A DNA stretch of 64,000 nt from Streptomyces olivoverticillatus (GTDB taxonomy: Bacteria; Actinomycetota; Actinomycetes; Streptomycetales; Streptomycetaceae), in contig NZ_JACHJH010000010.1 of assembly GCF_014203555.1 (NCBI RefSeq), forward strand, positions 42,333 to 106,332, in the 5' to 3' direction. Below, piece after piece: positions 6,314 through 14,865 of the stretch (within the stretch, counting starts at the first letter, position 1; each line of letters opens with the position of its first letter). The translations under genes were made by a program, and so were the position numbers. The notes under the pieces were generated by a model. That model saw nothing but the letters and a program-made list of their open reading frames with translations, did no database searches and was not told the DNA's origin.

Positions 6314-8602
6314 CTACAACTCCCCTGCCGAACTCGGCGAGCCCGCGCGCCGGGCCGCCAGTTCCTTCTCCACCTCGCGCAGCAGGAGTGCGAAGTCCAC
6401 GCGTTCCATGTAGAACGGGCCTGCGGCTGCCGCGAGTTCCGGTAGATGTGCGGCCATACCTTTCAGAATGTTGACGTGAACACGGCCGAGACCCTGCGGG
6501 TGATCTCCCTTCACCCGCATCAGGAGATTGTCCACGACCTGCAGTAGCCGAGCCCTGTTTCCGAGGGCTGCGACCACACGGTCGGCGGCTTCCTCGTACT
6601 CCTGGCCGAGGATGCCGCGGAAGTCGTGGTCGCGGAAGATCTTCCGGTCGGCTTCGGCGCGGGCGGTACGGTCGGCGTACTCCGGCGACTCGTAGAGGGA
6701 GATCAGCCGGGCGTACTCGGCGGAGAGGGCGTGCGCCTCGGCCACCTGGGCCGCCAACTGCTCCACCTGCGCCGAACGGGCCGGATCGGGCTCACGCAAA
6801 CCCGCCCACTCCAGCCAGCCCGGTGCGCGCTCCGACAGCTCGGCGCCGAAGACCCCGGCCAGACGGTCCATCCGTTCCTTGAGCGCGTACAGCTCGCCGA
6901 CGCCCCGAGCGCGGACCATGTTCAGCATCGACCGTGCGTCCGGTTCCCTACGGACCCGGTCGAGGAGGGCACTCAGGCCGGCGGGGTCGCCGTACCCTTC
7001 GACGTCGGCGAGCGCCTCTTGCAGCAGTTGTTCGCACGCGGCGAGTTCGTGGGGTTTGAGTGCTTCCATGTTCGTTGCACTGGGGCCCTGGACGTGATGT
7101 ATGAGGGTCTGCAGAACGCCGATCTCCCGGCTGCTGCGCACGAGCGTTTCCCGCAGCACATCGATCTCCGCCAACCGGGCATGTGCTGCCGTGAGTTCGG
7201 CCTCCTGCAGTGCGTGCTTGTCGCGGTAGCGTGCCGGCAGCACCGCATCCGGAAGGACGCGGGACGGAGTGAGCTTGTCCTGCTTTCGCCGCAACCTGCT
7301 GATCTTTTCCTCTAATTGCGTGCGCTCAGCGTCGGAGTCGCGCAGATACGCGTCGGCGCCTCCGGCGACAGCAGCCAGTCGGAGACTCAGGAACTCCCGC
7401 GCCACCGCCAGTCGATCCGCATCGAGAGGGTCCGTTCCAGCAACCAGCCAGCCGATGAGTTCTTCGACGTCCTCGAGGCCGATACCGAACAGCGTGGCCC
7501 GGAAGGCCCGCAAGTCGGCCTGGCGCTGCTGTTCCGCGGTCAGTGCCGGCGCAGCGGCGGGTCCGGCGGCCGAGTCCTGCTCGGCCGGAGCGCATATCTG
7601 GCGCAACTCCCGATCCACCACGTCCATCATCCTCATGGCCTCCGCACCGAGTTCGCCCGCGATCGTGGCCGCGGTCTGCCCGGCCTGGCGGGCCGCTCCG
7701 TAGATGTGCGCGGCGGCGTACGAGGCGGCCCAGCGCAGCGCCAGTCGTGTGCACCACTGCGGGAGCGGAACGGCTTCGACCAAGGCCTGCTGGGCGGCGG
7801 AGGGGACCCGGGCCAACGCGCCGCCCGCCCAGCGGGAGGCTTCCACAAGGGAGGTGCCGGCGCACTGCGCGCCGGCCACCGGGCCCTCACTGGCGAGAGT
7901 GACCAGCACACGGCCCAAGGCGCCGTGCACTGCTTCCTCCGCCGTGGCGGCACCATCCTGTACCACCTCGGCGGCCCGGGTGGCCGCTGCGGGGACCTCG
8001 CGCAGCAGCTCGGCGACGGTGTGCCGCGGCAGCAGGGCGGACAGCTCGTTGGGGAGCGGCAGCAGCTCGGCGACCCGGCGGCCGGGCAGTTCCGTGACCC
8101 ACGCGGCGGCCTGCGTGGCGACCTGGGCCGTCGCGGTGCCGACGCGCTGCGCTGAGGCTATCGGGCCTTCGTCGGCGAGAGTCACCAGCGCGCGGCTCAG
8201 GGCGCCATGCACGGCTTCCTCTATCTCCGCGGCGTGGTCCCCGGCCAGCCCGACGGTGTTGTCGAGTCCTTCCGCGACCTGGTTCAGAGCATGGCTGAGG
8301 GTCGGCATGCGGTCCGCGCGGGACGGGCCCGCCGCCCCCCGGGCTTCTGTCCGGTCACGCAGCGCCGGATCCGGGGGGCGGCCAGGCGAATGACGGATGT
8401 CCTGGACATTCGAGCGCTGCCGCATCGCGGCGACTGCGGCATTTCCCGCGGAATGCTGGAGAGCCGTGATCTGCGCCGAGCTCCCCGGAGACGGGGCACG
8501 GCTTGGGAGAGAACGAGGGTTCGCGCGGGGAGCAAGTGCTGTCCCTGCCGACTCGCCGCCACGCCGAGCCGCACTCTCACCGGTCTTCCCTTGTACCCGC
8601 AT
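6314..8602 (-). CDS. eCIS-associated cargo candidate with AGN motif and internal repeats
   Basis: A 762-residue protein of unknown function. Residues ~45-60 read ITALQHSAGNAAVAAM, the (A)LQ..AGN(A)AV motif found near the N terminus of many proteins encoded in contractile injection loci. The first ~110 residues are otherwise Arg/Pro/Ser-rich and disordered. Residues ~127-184 and ~221-281 are two copies of one helical module, each starting EEAVHGAL and each ending near PLP. A long helical, partly coiled-coil region follows (EEKISRLRRKQDKLTP; LAAQVAEAHALSAEYARL). The C terminus again looks helical (FYMERVDFALLLREVEKEL). No catalytic motif is visible. It lies upstream of the eCIS operon beside another AGN-motif gene, so cargo or a particle-associated structural role is inferred. 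Confidence 0.75.
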   Translation of the reverse strand: MRVQGKTGESAARRGGESAGTALAPRANPRSLPSRAPSPGSSAQITALQHSAGNAAVAAMRQRSNVQDIRHSPGRPPDPALRDRTEARGAAGPSRADRMPTLSHALNQVAEGLDNTVGLAGDHAAEIEEAVHGALSRALVTLADEGPIASAQRVGTATAQVATQAAAWVTELPGRRVAELLPLPNELSALLPRHTVAELLREVPAAATRAAEVVQDGAATAEEAVHGALGRVLVTLASEGPVAGAQCAGTSLVEASRWAGGALARVPSAAQQALVEAVPLPQWCTRLALRWAASYAAAHIYGAARQAGQTAATIAGELGAEAMRMMDVVDRELRQICAPAEQDSAAGPAAAPALTAEQQRQADLRAFRATLFGIGLEDVEELIGWLVAGTDPLDADRLAVAREFLSLRLAAVAGGADAYLRDSDAERTQLEEKISRLRRKQDKLTPSRVLPDAVLPARYRDKHALQEAELTAAHARLAEIDVLRETLVRSSREIGVLQTLIHHVQGPSATNMEALKPHELAACEQLLQEALADVEGYGDPAGLSALLDRVRREPDARSMLNMVRARGVGELYALKERMDRLAGVFGAELSERAPGWLEWAGLREPDPARSAQVEQLAAQVAEAHALSAEYARLISLYESPEYADRTARAEADRKIFRDHDFRGILGQEYEEAADRVVAALGNRARLLQVVDNLLMRVKGDHPQGLGRVHVNILKGMAAHLPELAAAAGPFYMERVDFALLLREVEKELAARRAGSPSSAGEL

Positions 8603-8881
8603 CTACCGCTCCTTGCCCGCCTGTTGACACCTCATCCCGGCATCTTCATCACAGGCCGCACAACGATTCGGAGTGCTCGCCGAAGCGCTCTCCAGCGAGC
8701 TTCCAGCACCGTACAGGCAAGGCAGGGCTGCCACCATGGTGCCGGTGCACCGGGTCCGGGAGATCATCCGGGCCCCGTCAGGACGAATGACCAGGGGAGA
8801 GGCGGCGTTGGGCAGCGTTCAGGTCGATGCCGAAGCGGGCGCCGTGGCCGGTGGCGGCAGTGACCGACCGAGGCCTTGTCT
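8603..8881. other. Intergenic gap between two cargo-type genes
   Basis: A 279-base stretch between two minus-strand genes. It holds the likely ribosome-binding region of the 762-residue gene at its left end. I see no convincing ORF, tRNA or strong hairpin; the two genes may be transcribed separately. Confidence 0.4.
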
Positions 8882-10789
8882 TCAGCCGGGCTCATACAGC
8901 CCGCGGGTGGCGTCGACGTTGCGCTTCGTGATTTCGCCGGCGAGGCGATCGACGATCCTGCCGTGGAGCGGATCGAACTCCGCCAGGACCAGCCCAGGCA
9001 GGGTGCCCAGGTCCCGGTGGTCGTCGCTCTTGATGGAAAGCCTGATCCTGTCCGGGAACAGCGTCCCCCCGGGGGTCACTTCGAACCGGGCCCAGAAACG
9101 GTGGGCATCCGTTCTGGCCCACTTGGCGATCATGTCCTCGTAGGGGATCATCGCGGAGTTGGTGACGTAGGTGCCGGCCACCAGGTTGGTCGCGTCGGTC
9201 GAGCCGCCGATCTGCGCACCCTGCACGTGCAGCCATTCCCAGTTCTGCTCCAGTTCGTACGGAGCGCCCAGGAAGCGCTTGGCGTAGGCCACCACTCCGA
9301 GAGCGTTCCAACCGTTCATCGCGCTGTCCTGGCCGGCTCCGCGGTCCACCGCGGTCAGCTCCGTGCCCGCCACCCAGCCGGTGTCCGGGCGGGGGGCGGT
9401 CAGACGGGCGTACTCGCTGTGCAGTGCGCGCTGCGTTTCCCCATCCATGTCCGGATCGAAGAACTCGGCGTCGCCGAACCGTCGGTTCGCGATGCGAATG
9501 CGGTGCGCGGCGGCGCGGACCGTGCCGGCCGTTGAGACATACATGAGCCGCGTCCGGTCTCCCGGGAAGCGGCCTTCGTATTCGAAGAAGTTGGCACCGT
9601 TGTCCTCGTTCTTGAAGAGCAGGTGCCGTTGTTCGTACTGGCGCTCGGCGAGACTCTCGTATCGCACGCCGTCGAAATGGCGGGCCGTGTCCTCGTCGAT
9701 GCCGAGCACGTGCCGGGCCTGGTCGCCGGACAGGTCCAGGCCGTACAGATATCCTTCCGCCCGCGGTACACGCGAGCCGCCGGAGTTGTTCCAGATTTGC
9801 GGACCGTGCCTGATGATCGCGGCGACGAGGCCGGGCGTAGCGCGGCCCAGGGCTTCTTCGTCGACAGGGTTGGTGGTCTTGGCGACGCTGTCGTAGTGGA
9901 AGAGGCCACCGAGCTCGTGCCAGAGGCGGCGCCATGCGGAGCCCCTCTCCCGGTAGGCGCCCTTGATGAAATCGTCGAGGGCACTCGACCGCACGTCGCC
10001 GGCGAAGCCGACGGCACCAAGTGCGGCCGTCAGCCTGTCGACGCCGCCGTACTCCGCGAAGAGCAGCCTGCCGTCGGTCTTCTTCACGAAGGCGTACTCG
10101 GCGCCCGGGTTGTGCGAGTCCTGGTAGATCCGCTCGTCGTAATTCGCCAGGTGCATCGCGCGCTGCACGACCGGAGTGCTCACGGGCGGTGCGGGAATGG
10201 TGCCGAGAGGCCGCTGCTCTGTCGCTCCCACCGACCCCACCGACGCGCTCATGACCCGTGACGCGTTGGCCTCGGCCTCCCGTTCGAAGCGGTCGTCCGG
10301 GTCACTCACCGCGAACCCGTGATCGGTGTCGGTGCCCGCCACTTGGCCCCTGCGCTGCTGGATGACGTGCGTGAGCTCGTGCGCCAAGGTGGCCTTGTCC
10401 GCTCCGTCGCGGCCGATGACGACATGATTGCCGGCGGTGTAGGCGCGCGCGCCGATTTCCCTGGCCGAACGCTGTGCGGCGGCGTCGGTATGGACGCGCA
10501 CGCCGGACAGATCGGCACCGAGCCGCGCTTCCATGTCGTTCCGGGTGGCGGCGTCGAGCGGATGGCCGCCCCCGCGCAACGCCTCGGGCACGGCGGACTG
10601 CTCACGGGACGCGCCGCCCGCTTGCAGCATCCTGAGGACCGCGCCGTTTCCTGCTGTCCGTTGGAGAGCCAGGAGCGACGGGGCACTCCCCGGGGGCGCC
10701 AGGGCCGACGGCGGTCCGGCCTGCTTGGACTTGGGCGAGATCTGCGCCGGGCGCTGCGACCGATCCGATACCGGAACCCGACTGGGCAT
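8882..10789 (-). CDS. DUF4157 protein with possible C-terminal nuclease toxin domain
   Basis: A 635-residue protein; the ATG at 10789 is preferred because GAGGAGG stands just upstream. Residues ~38-55 carry the LLALQRTAGNGAVLRM motif. Residues ~65-150 form a DUF4157 domain: the signature LSGVRVHTDAAA, AYTAGNHVVIG, then HELTHVIQQ, an HExxH-type zinc motif at about 137-141. The remaining ~430 residues are a different kind of domain. Near the end, WEWLHVQGAQIGG, TDATNLVAGTYVTN and SAMIPYEDMI follow a W.HL..(8).GG...NLV.G...N..MIP.E pattern that I associate with C-terminal nuclease-type toxin domains, from memory and unverified. DUF4157 proteins are common in eCIS loci and the domain is proposed to help load cargo. 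This is the strongest effector candidate here. Confidence 0.85.
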   Translation of the reverse strand: MPSRVPVSDRSQRPAQISPKSKQAGPPSALAPPGSAPSLLALQRTAGNGAVLRMLQAGGASREQSAVPEALRGGGHPLDAATRNDMEARLGADLSGVRVHTDAAAQRSAREIGARAYTAGNHVVIGRDGADKATLAHELTHVIQQRRGQVAGTDTDHGFAVSDPDDRFEREAEANASRVMSASVGSVGATEQRPLGTIPAPPVSTPVVQRAMHLANYDERIYQDSHNPGAEYAFVKKTDGRLLFAEYGGVDRLTAALGAVGFAGDVRSSALDDFIKGAYRERGSAWRRLWHELGGLFHYDSVAKTTNPVDEEALGRATPGLVAAIIRHGPQIWNNSGGSRVPRAEGYLYGLDLSGDQARHVLGIDEDTARHFDGVRYESLAERQYEQRHLLFKNEDNGANFFEYEGRFPGDRTRLMYVSTAGTVRAAAHRIRIANRRFGDAEFFDPDMDGETQRALHSEYARLTAPRPDTGWVAGTELTAVDRGAGQDSAMNGWNALGVVAYAKRFLGAPYELEQNWEWLHVQGAQIGGSTDATNLVAGTYVTNSAMIPYEDMIAKWARTDAHRFWARFEVTPGGTLFPDRIRLSIKSDDHRDLGTLPGLVLAEFDPLHGRIVDRLAGEITKRNVDATRGLYEPG

Positions 10790-11274
10790 GGCCCTCCTCA
10801 AGGCGAGACCACCAACAGTGGCCCGCGCCGTTGAGCAGCGTCAAGGACGGGCCACCTCACGCCCGTAAGGCCGTTTCTCGCCATCGGCCTGATTATCCCG
10901 TGTGCAGAAACGGTTCTTGAAGGAAATCCGGCCACGCCGCTCGGCCACACCGGCCGCGCCTGGACCACCTTGACAACAGTCAGGCGGCGTCAGCCGTAAG
11001 GGGACTCACACGGAATGACGGACACGGGACACCCCTGTTCGCAGCCGAAACGCCTTCCGGCCCTCGGAATCGGAGCCGCACCATCCGGATGCCCGGGGCC
11101 GCACTCCCATGGTGGCCGGTTTGCCCCGGTGTGGTGGTGAGTGCTGGCGGCATACTCTCGACCGGTCGGACGTCGTCCCCGCGTGAATCATCACCTTGCG
11201 CCCCATTCAGGGTGCTCACTGTCGCGCGCCTTCTTGATGTTTCACGCGTCACATAAGGGCTGGAGGGGATTGTT
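10790..11274. promoter_or_regulatory. Divergent intergenic region, probable eCIS promoters
   Basis: A 485-base gap between the minus-strand DUF4157 gene and the plus-strand first propeller gene, so promoters in both directions are expected here. It is slightly richer in A/T than its surroundings (for example near 10885-10930 and 11225-11260). The GGAGGGG ribosome-binding site of the plus-strand gene is at its right end. I see no credible ORF and no clear operator palindrome. Confidence 0.4.
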
Positions 11275-12609
11275 GTGCCGGATGTCGCCAGCATCCAGGA
11301 AGTTCCCATCGGAAATGGACCTACGGTCTCGACACCGCATTCGGTGGCAGTCGGCAACTTCGGATACGTGTGGGTGACCACCAGCAACAAGAGGGTGTTC
11401 CGCATCCACCCCGGCACCCCCACGTCCCAGACGGCGATCGGCCATGCCGGTATCCACGACCTCACCGCCGGCGTCATGAAGGACCCGGGACCGGATCAGA
11501 AGAAGATCTGGTTCGCGGCTCCGGTACGCCAGGACCCCATCGTCTCCATGGTGACCGAGGGCAGTTTCCCGACCACCGTCTTCCCCCTGGAGCCCAACGC
11601 CAAAGCGGAGAGCATCAAGCTCAGGACGACCAACATCGGCACCCCAGGCACGCCCGTCAACGCCTACAGCCTCCTGTTCGCCGAACCTGAGAACAAGTAC
11701 ATCGGGGCTATCGCCATTCCCTCCGTGGCCGGGGAGATCGTCCGGATGCCCGTCGCCCAGGAAACCTGGCTGTGGGACGTGGCGGTCACGACGGCCGCGG
11801 ACGGCAAGACACACACCTACTGGGCCACCGGCCAGAAGCGGACCAGCAATCCCGTCAGGCCGGAGAACGGCCTGTACCGGCGCTCCCCCGGCCAGATGGC
11901 CTGGGAGCGGATCGAGGTGCTCCGCGGGCCGGATCACAAGCCCTGCTACATCATCGCGGACACGGAAGCGGTGTGGCTTACCACGCAGAACCCGAACATG
12001 GTGATCCGCATCTCCCTCGCCGACATGACGGTCAAGAACGAGGAGCTGGGTACCGCGGCTCCGGAGCAGCTGGCGTTCGGCAAAGAGGGCCAGGTATGGG
12101 TGGCCTCCAGCGCGGGCCTGCACGAATTCGACGCCCGTCTGTCGGGGCCGGGTTCACTGCAGGGCCTGCCGCACGGCGGCGGAGCGAAGGGGCTCTGTGT
12201 CGGCACGAACGGAGAGCTCTGGTACACGAATCCCACGCGAAAGAGCCTGGGCTGCTACACCCCTCCCCCGCCCCCGTTCGGCGCGGCCACGCTCAGCGGC
12301 CGGACCCAGGTGGTGTCGCACGGGGCCACCCAGGTCCAGATGAAGGATGTCGTCGAGCGTCCGCTGGTCGCGGAGTACGTGGCCAACGGCAGGCCGATTC
12401 CGGGTATTCCGCTGACCTGCCGCGTCGAAGCGCAGGGAGCGAGGTTCGACGACGGAGCCCAGGAACGCGTGTTGCTCACCGATCAGCGCGGACAGGTCGT
12501 TCTCCCCGACGTGGTCGCCGGGGACGTCGAGGAAACAGCGGTGCTGAGTGTCGGGCTCGGCTCCAGTGAGCCGCACGCCGCCACCACACTGGAGATCACC
12601 CCGGCCTAG
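11275..12609 (+). CDS. Beta-propeller + Ig-like protein in eCIS locus
   Basis: A 444-residue protein starting at GTG, with GGAGGGG seven bases before it. Residues ~1-330 contain about six or seven ~45-residue blades of the Vgb/streptogramin-lyase or NHL type: PHSVAVGNFGYVWVTTSNK, ETWLWDVAVT, AVWLTTQNPNMVIRISL, PEQLAFGKEGQVWVASSAG and KGLCVGTNGELWYTN. A short Pro-rich linker (PPPPPFGAA) leads to a ~110-residue Ig-like domain: PLVAEYVANGRPIPGIPLTC, then LLTDQRGQVVLPDVVAG, similar to bacterial Big_1/invasin-type domains. There is no signal peptide. As the first gene of the eCIS run it is likely particle-associated; surface or target recognition is an inference from the fold. The catalytic residues of true Vgb lyases could not be confirmed. 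Confidence 0.8.
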   Translation: MPDVASIQEVPIGNGPTVSTPHSVAVGNFGYVWVTTSNKRVFRIHPGTPTSQTAIGHAGIHDLTAGVMKDPGPDQKKIWFAAPVRQDPIVSMVTEGSFPTTVFPLEPNAKAESIKLRTTNIGTPGTPVNAYSLLFAEPENKYIGAIAIPSVAGEIVRMPVAQETWLWDVAVTTAADGKTHTYWATGQKRTSNPVRPENGLYRRSPGQMAWERIEVLRGPDHKPCYIIADTEAVWLTTQNPNMVIRISLADMTVKNEELGTAAPEQLAFGKEGQVWVASSAGLHEFDARLSGPGSLQGLPHGGGAKGLCVGTNGELWYTNPTRKSLGCYTPPPPPFGAATLSGRTQVVSHGATQVQMKDVVERPLVAEYVANGRPIPGIPLTCRVEAQGARFDDGAQERVLLTDQRGQVVLPDVVAGDVEETAVLSVGLGSSEPHAATTLEITPA

Positions 12610-12661
12610 CGCGACGCAGCACCCTGATCCGCCCCTTTCACCCCTACGGAGGGAGCACCGC

Positions 12662-14206
12662 ATGACGTCCGCAGCGCCGCCGGCCGGTGACACCGGCAAG
12701 TACCCCATCAACGCCGCCGCCGTCGATCTGACGTGGAACGGCGACGACCGGAACGTATGGTTCGTGACCGCCGAGGGCATCGTCGGCGTCTTCGAACCCC
12801 GCAGCCCGTGGAGCAACAGTCTCTTCACCCCGGGCTCGGGTGCCACCGGCAGCGCGTCCTCCATCGTCGCCTGGCCCGGCCACGGCGTGTGGACCTTCAT
12901 CACCGGGCAGGACAACTGCGCCTTCGTCAAGTGTGACCTCAACGGCCTCTATCAGACGCACCCGCTGAGCGGCCGGACGGACTGCCGGTCCCTGGCCCTC
13001 GCCCAAGGCCCCGGCGGAAACACGTGCGTCGTCGCGGCACTGACCGACTGGAAGATGCTCGCCTTCGTCGAGCCCGGGGGCGGCATCACCTACTCACAGG
13101 GGTACCCGGCGGGCCTGTACGCGGTCGCGGCCGCGCAACAGGACCCGGCACTCCTGTGGATCAGCTCCCCGGGCGGCCGGTCACTGGCCACCTACGACGT
13201 ACACACCGGTCAGTTCTCCCAGCCGATCAGCATCGGCGCGGAGGCCCGGGACATCGCCGTCACGCCGTCGGGCGACGCCGTGTGGGCGGCCACTCCCGAC
13301 AACGTGCTCTTCAAGTACACCGCCCAGGGCGGCGTGGTGCACCGCGTCGAGACCCAGTACCCGGCCCACCGCCTGACCGCGACGGCGGACGGGACACTGT
13401 GGTTCGCCAGCACAGAGGGCAACGCCATCGGGTATGTCCTTCCGGGGCAGACCAGGGCGGCCATGATTCCCACGGGCGACGGCAGCCGGCCTGCGGGGGT
13501 CACCGTCTCCGGGGACGGTCAGCTGTGGGTCGCCCTGTCCGGTGAGAGGGCCCTGCAGCGGGTCTCCCGGTACCGGCTCGCCGTGGAGTCGGGGGACGGG
13601 CAGTCGGCCGTGGCCGGCCAGCGCTTCCCCGAACCCCTCGTGGTCAAGGCCACACAGCTCGACGGCACGCCGGTCGGAGGGCAGAAGATCGAGTTCCGTG
13701 TGGAAGGCGGGTCGGCGGTCTTCCAGAACGGCGAGCCTGTCGAGATCAGGCACACCGAGGCCGACGGGGTGGCGACCAGCTCGCTGCTCAAGGCGCTCAA
13801 GGAAGGCCCCTGCGTCGTCACCGCACGCTGGACGGAGACCGAGGCCGTCGCCTCCTTCTCCCGACTGACCGTCACCCCGCCGGTGGGCGCCGCGCACCAC
13901 GTCCGCTATGTCTCGGGTGCCGGACAGACCGTGCCCCCGGGGAAGTCCTTCGACGAACCGATGAAGGTCATCGTGGAGGACAAGAACGGCATCCCCGTCC
14001 CGGGCACCAAGGTCACCTTCAAGGTCCGTGACGAGGGAGCGGCGACCTTCCCCGGCGGAGTGGACACGGCCAAGGTGACCAGCGAGGCCGACGGTTCGGC
14101 CACGTCTCCTGTCCTGACGGCCGGTGACAAGGCCGATGTGTTCGCCGTACGGGTCTGGGTGGCGAAGACCCCGGTGAGTCTGCTGCTCGACCAGTACATC
14201 CAGTGA
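12662..14206 (+). CDS. Beta-propeller with two Ig-like domains in eCIS locus
   Basis: A 514-residue protein; the ATG at 12662 has GGAGGGAG about ten bases upstream, so the longer upstream frame is not used. Residues ~10-300 form a propeller of the same type as its neighbour (VDLTWNGDDRNVWFVTAEG, DIAVTPSGDAVWAATPDN, TATADGTLWFASTEG, GVTVSGDGQLWVALSG). Two Ig-like domains follow: residues ~305-400 (FPEPLVVKATQLDGTPVGG) and ~405-514 (FDEPMKVIVEDKNGIPVPG), both with the GV/GSATS strand of Big_1-type repeats. The pair of tandem genes looks like an old duplication with gain of an extra Ig domain. No signal peptide is present. A hairpin after this gene may partly separate it from the structural genes. 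A role at the particle surface is inferred only. Confidence 0.8.
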   Translation: MTSAAPPAGDTGKYPINAAAVDLTWNGDDRNVWFVTAEGIVGVFEPRSPWSNSLFTPGSGATGSASSIVAWPGHGVWTFITGQDNCAFVKCDLNGLYQTHPLSGRTDCRSLALAQGPGGNTCVVAALTDWKMLAFVEPGGGITYSQGYPAGLYAVAAAQQDPALLWISSPGGRSLATYDVHTGQFSQPISIGAEARDIAVTPSGDAVWAATPDNVLFKYTAQGGVVHRVETQYPAHRLTATADGTLWFASTEGNAIGYVLPGQTRAAMIPTGDGSRPAGVTVSGDGQLWVALSGERALQRVSRYRLAVESGDGQSAVAGQRFPEPLVVKATQLDGTPVGGQKIEFRVEGGSAVFQNGEPVEIRHTEADGVATSSLLKALKEGPCVVTARWTETEAVASFSRLTVTPPVGAAHHVRYVSGAGQTVPPGKSFDEPMKVIVEDKNGIPVPGTKVTFKVRDEGAATFPGGVDTAKVTSEADGSATSPVLTAGDKADVFAVRVWVAKTPVSLLLDQYIQ

Positions 14207-14228
14207 CGGCCGCGTACTGACCGGCCCT

Positions 14229-14258
14229 CCCGGCTCCCGCCCTGAGGCGGGGGCCGGG
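14229..14258 (+). terminator. Hairpin between propeller genes and tail genes
   Basis: Inverted repeat CCCGGCTCCCGCC at 14229-14241, loop CTGA, and its near-complement at 14246-14258 with one mismatch. It lies 22 bases after the second propeller gene and 56 before the next ATG. It may act as a terminator or attenuator that sets the ratio of propeller proteins to baseplate proteins. Confidence 0.5.
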
Positions 14259-14314
14259 ATCCGCCGGCCATATGCCCGCATCTCTCGGTACAGACGGAGG
14301 AACGCGCCCCCACC

Positions 14315-14710
14315 ATGCCCGAGAACGATTCACCGCTGCGCACCGAGTACGACTTCCAACTCCCTCACGGCTATGTGGATGCCGCGGGCACCGTGCACCG
14401 CCAGGGCGCCATGCGGCTCGCCACAGCCCGCGACGAGCTGTCTCCCCTGATCGACCAACGGGTCAGGGAGAACCCCGCCTATCTGGGGGTGGTCCTCCTC
14501 AGCCTCGTCATCACGCGGCTGGGGACCGTGAGCGACATCCACGCGGGCGTGGTGGAGCAGTTCTTCGCCAGGGATCTCGCCTATCTCCAGGACCTCTACC
14601 GGCGCATCAACGGCCTGGACTCCGGCCACGGCGCCGTCGCCTGTCCTTCCTGCGGGACCAGCTTCGCCCTGCCCGGACCGGCCTCGGGCGGCCGCCTGGG
14701 GGAAGCATGA
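14315..14710 (+). CDS. Tail-assembly-chaperone-like eCIS protein with CxxC
   Basis: A 131-residue protein with ribosome-binding site GGAGGA ten bases before ATG 14315. It begins FQLPHGYVDAAGTVHRQGAM, a pattern of phage/eCIS proteins that describe a tail-assembly-chaperone-like family. Helical segments ARDELSPLIDQRVRENPAYL and LAYLQDLYRRING follow. The end carries ACPSCGTSFALP, a CxxC that may be half of a zinc site or a lone knuckle. The next gene (DUF6760) starts inside its last codons, so the two are coupled. The tail-assembly role is inferred from family resemblance and position between sheath-type and tube-type genes in related loci. Confidence 0.7.
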   Translation: MPENDSPLRTEYDFQLPHGYVDAAGTVHRQGAMRLATARDELSPLIDQRVRENPAYLGVVLLSLVITRLGTVSDIHAGVVEQFFARDLAYLQDLYRRINGLDSGHGAVACPSCGTSFALPGPASGGRLGEA

Positions 14711-14865
14711 CGCACCCGGAGCGCCTGCTCCGTGAAGAGAGCGCCTACATCGCCTACCACTTCCACTGGGCGTACGAGGACATCCTCACCTTGCCGCACG
14801 CGGAGCGGCGCGCATGGGTGCGTGAGATCGCGCGGATCGACTCCTCTGTCAGTGAGGGGCGGTGA
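14707..14865 (+). CDS. DUF6760 small eCIS protein
   Basis: A 52-residue protein whose ATG overlaps the previous stop (ATGA). The sequence contains EESAYIAYHFHWAYEDILTL and RRAWVREIARI, which matches the small DUF6760 family found next to tail-tube genes in phage-like and eCIS loci. Its short length is normal for the family. Function is unknown; the gene order (assembly-chaperone-like protein, DUF6760, second tube) resembles the T4-like chaperone slot. Its stop overlaps the GTG start of the next, long gene. Confidence 0.8.
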   Translation: MTHPERLLREESAYIAYHFHWAYEDILTLPHAERRAWVREIARIDSSVSEGR

